Of a stretch of 7,947 bases of DNA, positions 3,853-7,947 are shown piece by piece (the first letter of the stretch is position 1; every line of letters begins with the position of its first letter). Where the stretch lies: positions 1-7,947 of the forward strand of contig SKFV01000022.1 of assembly GCA_007117785.1 (NCBI GenBank), read 5' to 3'. The translations under genes were made by a program, and so were the position numbers. The notes beneath the pieces are model-generated. The model was given only the letters and a program-made list of their open reading frames with translations, ran no database searches and was not told the DNA's origin. The stretch is from Pseudomonas sp. GTDB lineage: Bacteria; Pseudomonadota; Gammaproteobacteria; Pseudomonadales; Pseudomonadaceae.

Positions 3853-6222
3853 CTACCACCAAGCGCGAATTCGATCCAGCAAACCCTCATTGCTGCCTTG
3901 GCCGCCCTGGTTCCTTTGGCGCTCACGGTCAGGCTCGTCCTCATAGCGCTCAGTTTCCGGCAACACCGGCTGACACCCCGGCCCCGGTAGCGGCTCATAG
4001 CCGGCACGAAAGGCTACCTGCTTGGCTCCGGGGCAACTTTCATCACTACCTTGACCGGTCAGCGGATCAACCCAGGCCATGCGCACGGTAGACGGCGGCA
4101 CGCTCGACAGGCTGCGTGGCCTGGCGTCGCGCATGAACTGACTCCAGACCTGCAGGGCGCCTGTCGCCCCAGTCAACCGGGTTGCAGCATTGTCGTCGCG
4201 ACCAACCCAGGACACCGCAACCAGATCATCAGAAAAGCCAGCAAACCAGCTGTCACGCAGGTCATTGGTGGTGCCGGTCTTGCCCGCAACCCGCAAATTC
4301 GCCGGCAACTGGTTATAGGCCGAACGCCCAGTGCCTTCGGTCATCACCCGACTCAAGGCATCCTGAATCAAATAGATACTGGCTTGATCAAAGCGTTGCT
4401 GCACTTCGTAGGGATAGCGCCTCAGCGGTTCACCATCTGCGGTCAATACATTACGGATGCCACGCAGCGGCGTATTGTACCCGCCATTAGCCATCGTCTG
4501 ATACATATCCGCCACTTGCACCGGCGTCATACCGCCCGAACCCAGCAACATCGACGGAAATGGCCGCCAACTGTGCTCGACACCCAGACGCTCTACAGTG
4601 CGCAGCACCTCAGGAACACCCAACTCGACACCCAGACGAACCGCGGCCTGGTTATAGGATCGACTCAGCGCTTCGTGCAAAGGCACCACGCCATGACTTT
4701 CCCGGCTGTAGTTCTGTGGCGACCAGGTACGCCCCGGCTCGGCTTCCAGAGTGATCGGTGAATCCTCAACCGGGCTGACCAGTGAATAGCGATCCGCCCG
4801 CTCCAGCGCAGTCAGATAAATTGCCGGCTTGATCAATGAACCTACCGGGCGCGACGCATCCAGAGCACGATTGAAACCGGAAAAGCGCGGGTTGCTGCCA
4901 CCGACCAGCGCCATCACTTCGCCCGTTTGCGCCGCAGTGACTACCATGGCTGACTCCAAACCGGCATCGGGTTGCGCCAGGTTCAGGCGTTCAAGGGTAG
5001 ACTGCACCGCCTTTTCCGCCTTGTTCTGAATCAAGGGATCAAAGCTGGTAAAAATGCGGAGGCCTTCACTGGTCAAGTCTTCGTCGCGATAATCCTCACG
5101 CAACTGGCGGCGTACCAGATCCATAAAGGCTGGAAAACTGGAATCCGCCAGCCGCCCGCGCTGCACCACATCCAGCGGCTTGGCTCGGGCCCGCTCGGCT
5201 TGCTCCGCGCTGATCACTTGCTGTTCGGCCAGCATGTTAATCACCAGATCACGTCTCGCCTGAGCCCGCTGTACATGGCGCCGCGGGTTATACATGGAAG
5301 GACCCTTGACCATGGCCACCAGCAAGGCGACTTGATGCAGCTCCAGTTCGTGCAAGGGCTGGGCGAAGTAGTATTGACTGGCAAGTCCGAAGCCATGCAC
5401 AGCGCGACGGCCGTCCTGACCCAGAAAGACTTCGTTGAGATAGGCCTCAAGGATCTCTTCCTTGGGGTAATGCCGTTCCAGCAGTACCGCCATAATGGCC
5501 TCGTTCCCCTTGCGAACCAGGCTGCGGTCGCTGGTCAGGAAGAAGTTCTTGACCAGCTGCTGCGTCAGAGTACTGCCGCCCTGTACCACACCACCGGCCC
5601 TGAGATTGACAAAGAAGGCCCGCGTTATGCCTTTGAGCGAAATACCGAAGTGCTGAAAAAACTCCCGATCCTCGACCGCCAGCAACGCATCAACCAGATA
5701 GGGTGGCGTCTGGTCCAGCCGCACCAGGATTCGATCTTCATTGTGCGCCGGATAAATACCGCCAATCACCAGGGGTTCCAGGCGAGCCATCACAGGGTCG
5801 TCGGGACCACTCAGCGCACTGATCTGATTACCCTGAAAATGGACACTCAACGAGCGTGCCGGCTCTACGCCCTCAAAAAACTGAAAGCCCCGGGTATGCA
5901 GGTCGACCCGCTGCGCACTGGCAGCATACTGACCGGGGGATCGCGCAGCAGTCTGATTACGGTAGCCCAGCGCTGTCAGCTCTTCGACAAACTCATCCCG
6001 ATTCAGTCCCTGGCCGACGAACAATTCCAACGGCCGGGCGAACACCTGTGCCGGCACAGCCCAGCGCTGGCCAGAAAATTTTTCCTGCACAATGGCATCC
6101 AGGTAGACCACCAGGCCGATAAACACAACCAGCCCGACCAGACCCAGCTTGAGCGCCAACAAGCCTGTCCAGCGCACCCATCGACGTGACTGCTTACCAC
6201 TCTTCCTGCGTTTTTTTGCCAT
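3853..6222 (-). CDS. mrcB: Penicillin-binding protein 1B, bifunctional peptidoglycan synthase
   Basis: Class A PBP (ponB in pseudomonads) that polymerises lipid II and cross-links the strands at the inner membrane. In 789 residues: a basic cytoplasmic tail (1-20), one membrane anchor (about 20-42), a UB2H-like domain (about 60-150), a GT51 glycosyltransferase with VEDREFF (catalytic E184), GGSTLTQQ (215-222), RKGNE (E241) and KEEILEAYLNEV, and a transpeptidase with SLIK (nucleophile S462), SYN (522-524) and KTGTT (648-652). All catalytic motifs are intact. The tail holds C730 and C750, which could form a disulfide, then a charged Glu, Arg and Gln-rich segment ending in RAWW. The ATG at 6222 gives MAKKRRK with AGAGCAGG just upstream; a 15-residue longer start at 6267 lacks a Shine-Dalgarno. 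It heads the mrcB-lpoP-yqcC cluster. Confidence 0.97.
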   Translation of the reverse strand: MAKKRRKSGKQSRRWVRWTGLLALKLGLVGLVVFIGLVVYLDAIVQEKFSGQRWAVPAQVFARPLELFVGQGLNRDEFVEELTALGYRNQTAARSPGQYAASAQRVDLHTRGFQFFEGVEPARSLSVHFQGNQISALSGPDDPVMARLEPLVIGGIYPAHNEDRILVRLDQTPPYLVDALLAVEDREFFQHFGISLKGITRAFFVNLRAGGVVQGGSTLTQQLVKNFFLTSDRSLVRKGNEAIMAVLLERHYPKEEILEAYLNEVFLGQDGRRAVHGFGLASQYYFAQPLHELELHQVALLVAMVKGPSMYNPRRHVQRAQARRDLVINMLAEQQVISAEQAERARAKPLDVVQRGRLADSSFPAFMDLVRRQLREDYRDEDLTSEGLRIFTSFDPLIQNKAEKAVQSTLERLNLAQPDAGLESAMVVTAAQTGEVMALVGGSNPRFSGFNRALDASRPVGSLIKPAIYLTALERADRYSLVSPVEDSPITLEAEPGRTWSPQNYSRESHGVVPLHEALSRSYNQAAVRLGVELGVPEVLRTVERLGVEHSWRPFPSMLLGSGGMTPVQVADMYQTMANGGYNTPLRGIRNVLTADGEPLRRYPYEVQQRFDQASIYLIQDALSRVMTEGTGRSAYNQLPANLRVAGKTGTTNDLRDSWFAGFSDDLVAVSWVGRDDNAATRLTGATGALQVWSQFMRDARPRSLSSVPPSTVRMAWVDPLTGQGSDESCPGAKQVAFRAGYEPLPGPGCQPVLPETERYEDEPDRERQRNQGGQGSNEGLLDRIRAWW

Positions 6223-6272
6223 AACCTGCTCTTGATTTGTCCTGGACCGCGCACTGCCTGCGGCCATGAATC

Positions 6273-6290
6273 TGTTACTCTCTATGTTAC
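6273..6290. repeat. Direct repeat TGTTAC, 12-base period
   Basis: TGTTAC occurs at 6273-6278 and 6285-6290 with a 6-base spacer in the divergent mrcB/kinase gap. A period near one helical turn would suit a dimeric regulator. No convincing -35/-10 pair was found for either gene in this gap. Confidence 0.3.
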
Positions 6291-6291
6291 C

Positions 6292-6320
6292 GGCTTGGCC
6301 CGCACTTGGCGCGGCCAGCC
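6292..6320. other. GC-rich hairpin in the mrcB/kinase divergent gap
   Basis: GGCTTGGCC (6292-6300) can pair with GGCCAGCC (6313-6320) with one bulged T and a 12-base loop. On the plus strand GTTTTC follows 4 bases later, a weak resemblance to a terminator. It could shape the 5' end of either transcript. Confidence 0.3.
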
Positions 6321-6356
6321 TGCTGTTTTCTCAGTTATTCAGACCAAGGACATCCC

Positions 6357-7904
6357 GTGAGCACTACCCTGCTGAACGCCCTGCAAAACCCGACCCTGTT
6401 TGATCACCCGATTTCCGGCTTTACCCTGATGGAAACCCACATCTCCTGGGTATTGCTGACCGGCGACTACGTCTACAAAATCAAGAAACCGGTCAACTTC
6501 GGCTTTCTTGACTATTCCAGTCTGGAGCAGCGAGCACATTTCTGCGCTGAAGAACTGCGCCTCAACCGCCGGCTGGCACCCGATCTGTATCTTGACTTGG
6601 TTCCCGTCTACGGATCAGTTGATAAACCAAACCTGAACGGAGACGGCGAGATCATCGAATACATGGTCAAAACCCGTCAATTCCGCCAGCAGGATTTGCT
6701 TGGCAACCTGCAAACGGCCGGGCAACTAAACACCCAGCATATCGACGAATTGGCAGCCCGCCTCGCTGACTTCCATCAGCGCATCGACCGTGCCACCCCG
6801 GACTCACCCTGGGGTGAGCCTGATGCCCTGCACCTGCCCGTAGCTGAAAACTTTAGTCATATCCGCAGCCTGATCGACGACCCTGCCGCTCTGACACAAC
6901 TCGACCAGCTTGAGCAGTGGGCCCACACAACCCATGCGCGCCTGGTACCACAGTTCGCCCAACGCAAGGCCGAAGGCTTTGTCCGCGAGTGCCACGGCGA
7001 CATTTATCTGGATAACGTCACGCTGATTGACGGACAAGTGACCCTATTTGACTGCATTGAGTTCAATGAAGCCTTCCGCTGGATCGATGTCATGAGCGAT
7101 GTTGCTTTTATGGCGATGGATCTGGAAGACCGAGGCCTGCACGCACTGGCCAACCGCTTCGTCAATGGCTACCTGGAGTTCAGTGGTGACTACGCTGGTC
7201 TGGAAGTGCTCAATTACTACAAGGCCTTCCGGGCTATGGTGCGCGCCAAGGTCGCTCTGCTGCGCCTGACCCAGGACAACGTCAGTCCCGATGAACGCGA
7301 GCAGGTGCTGGCCCGCTACCACAGTTATGCCAACCTGGCCGAGACCTACACCGAGATTCCAGCTCGCATCGGCATGCTTACCCATGGGGTATCCGGCAGT
7401 GGCAAAAGTACCTTGTCAATGGCGCTGGTCGAGCAACTCGGAGCCATTCGCCTGCGCTCAGATATTGAACGCAAACGCCTGTTTGGCAGTGAAGGTGCCG
7501 GCACCATCGATTCCGGCTTGTATAGCCAGGAGCGTAACCTGCAAACCTATCAGCGGCTGGCCAGCCTGGCCGGACATGTGCTGGCCGCCGGTTATCCGCT
7601 GATCGTCGACGCCACCCATCTCAAACAGCAGCAGCGCACACTGATTTGCCAGGCCGTTGAAAACCAAAGTGCAGCCTGCCTGATCCTGCACTGTGAAGCC
7701 CCCCTGGAAACCATAGAGAGCTGGTTGCAGCAACGCCAGCGCGCCGGCAGCGACCCCTCGGATGCCGACATTGCCATAGTGCGCCATCAGCTTGACAGCC
7801 TGGAAACCTTGAGCAGTTCAGAACAACAACACTGCCTGTCCGTAGCGACCGCGGACACCAATGCCATCGCCCAGTGCGTGGCGGCGATACGCCAGCGCCT
7901 GTAA
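6357..7904 (+). CDS. APH-like kinase fused to a P-loop kinase, substrate unknown
   Basis: The 515-residue protein has two parts. Residues 1-335 resemble the aminoglycoside-phosphotransferase/COG2187 family: ETHISWVLLTGDYVYKIKKP near the start, HGDIYLDN (213-220, the catalytic HxDxxxxN pattern), then LFDCIEFN with D232 as likely metal ligand. Residues 338-515 form a P-loop kinase: Walker A GVSGSGKST (344-352), a LRSDIERKRLF lid-like block and LIVDATHL (415-422), as in small-molecule or nucleic-acid kinases of the AAA_33/COG0645 type. The substrate is not known and the name does not imply drug resistance. GTG at 6357 is chosen for AAGGA 6 bases upstream and the VSTTLLNALQNP start seen in relatives; an upstream TTG extension is unlikely. 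It is divergent from mrcB and appears monocistronic. Confidence 0.93.
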   Translation: MSTTLLNALQNPTLFDHPISGFTLMETHISWVLLTGDYVYKIKKPVNFGFLDYSSLEQRAHFCAEELRLNRRLAPDLYLDLVPVYGSVDKPNLNGDGEIIEYMVKTRQFRQQDLLGNLQTAGQLNTQHIDELAARLADFHQRIDRATPDSPWGEPDALHLPVAENFSHIRSLIDDPAALTQLDQLEQWAHTTHARLVPQFAQRKAEGFVRECHGDIYLDNVTLIDGQVTLFDCIEFNEAFRWIDVMSDVAFMAMDLEDRGLHALANRFVNGYLEFSGDYAGLEVLNYYKAFRAMVRAKVALLRLTQDNVSPDEREQVLARYHSYANLAETYTEIPARIGMLTHGVSGSGKSTLSMALVEQLGAIRLRSDIERKRLFGSEGAGTIDSGLYSQERNLQTYQRLASLAGHVLAAGYPLIVDATHLKQQQRTLICQAVENQSAACLILHCEAPLETIESWLQQRQRAGSDPSDADIAIVRHQLDSLETLSSSEQQHCLSVATADTNAIAQCVAAIRQRL

Positions 7905-7916
7905 CCCCCCGACCCT

Positions 7917-7938
7917 CGCCTGTACCTTTGTGCAGGCG
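7917..7938 (+). terminator. Strong hairpin after the kinase gene, possible terminator
   Basis: CGCCTGTAC (7917-7925) pairs with GTGCAGGCG (7930-7938) around a CTTT loop: 9 bp including one G-U pair, extendable by CTC/GAG with a bulged G. It begins 12 bases after the stop. GAGTCTACA follows rather than a T run, so it is not a canonical intrinsic terminator; it may protect the 3' end or act with Rho. Confidence 0.4.
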
Positions 7939-7947
7939 GAGTCTACA

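Noticed and set aside
4972..6189. 405-codon open frame on the plus strand opposite mrcB
   Set aside because: Same codon-register shadow effect; the mrcB catalytic motifs run through the opposite strand.
6223..6267. 15-residue N-terminal extension of PBP1b from ATG 6267
   Set aside because: It has no Shine-Dalgarno, and the typical MAKKRRK cytoplasmic start at 6222 has one.
6306..6356. 17-residue N-terminal extension of the kinase fusion from TTG 6306
   Set aside because: It starts inside a hairpin without a Shine-Dalgarno; GTG 6357 has AAGGA at proper spacing and the expected N-terminus.
6357..7904. Aminoglycoside resistance gene
   Set aside because: The APH-like domain is part of a conserved chromosomal fusion with a P-loop kinase in a housekeeping context; there is no mobile context or resistance-enzyme signature.
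1..7947. Mobile element, phage, CRISPR or defence system
   Set aside because: No transposase, integrase, spaced repeats, toxin-antitoxin pair or defence domain was found; every gene fits conserved pseudomonad synteny.

Overview
This is a chromosomal core-genome segment from a gammaproteobacterium, very probably Pseudomonas or a close relative such as Halopseudomonas. The gene order (ilvH, ilvI, a DUF4124 gene, a YqcC-like gene, a TPR lipoprotein, mrcB, an APH/P-loop kinase fusion) matches what I remember of the Pseudomonas aeruginosa PA4695-PA4701 region. The protein sequences also look pseudomonad. I see no insertion sequence, phage gene, CRISPR array, tRNA or rRNA, and no obvious compositional break.

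Layout. Bases 1-2035 (minus strand) hold the acetohydroxyacid synthase operon: ilvI, then ilvH, which is cut by the left edge and whose ATG overlaps the ilvI stop by one base. Bases 2036-2437 are a 402-base divergent intergenic region. It contains the probable ilvI promoter, a leader of about 270 bases with competing hairpins and a possible 14-codon leader peptide, an imperfect dyad over the ilvI -10, and a 9-bp inverted repeat beside the -10 of the rightward gene. Bases 2438-2872 (plus) encode a small secreted DUF4124 protein. Its 3' end overlaps the convergent yqcC-like gene by 16 bases. Bases 2857-6222 (minus) form a tight cell-wall cluster transcribed mrcB, then lpoP-like lipoprotein, then yqcC-like gene. 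After a 134-base divergent gap, bases 6357-7904 (plus) encode a two-domain kinase of unknown substrate. A strong hairpin follows it near the right edge.

How the genes work together. IlvI and IlvH are the catalytic and regulatory subunits of the first common enzyme of branched-chain amino acid synthesis. PBP1b (mrcB/ponB) builds peptidoglycan, and the TPR lipoprotein next to it is most likely LpoP, the outer-membrane activator of PBP1b in pseudomonads. The roles of the YqcC-like, DUF4124 and kinase-fusion proteins are unknown. The genes themselves are ordinary for this lineage. The least explained material is the ilvI leader and the divergent regulatory region, where I see structure that could be an undescribed attenuation or translational control element. 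That is a hypothesis from sequence alone.
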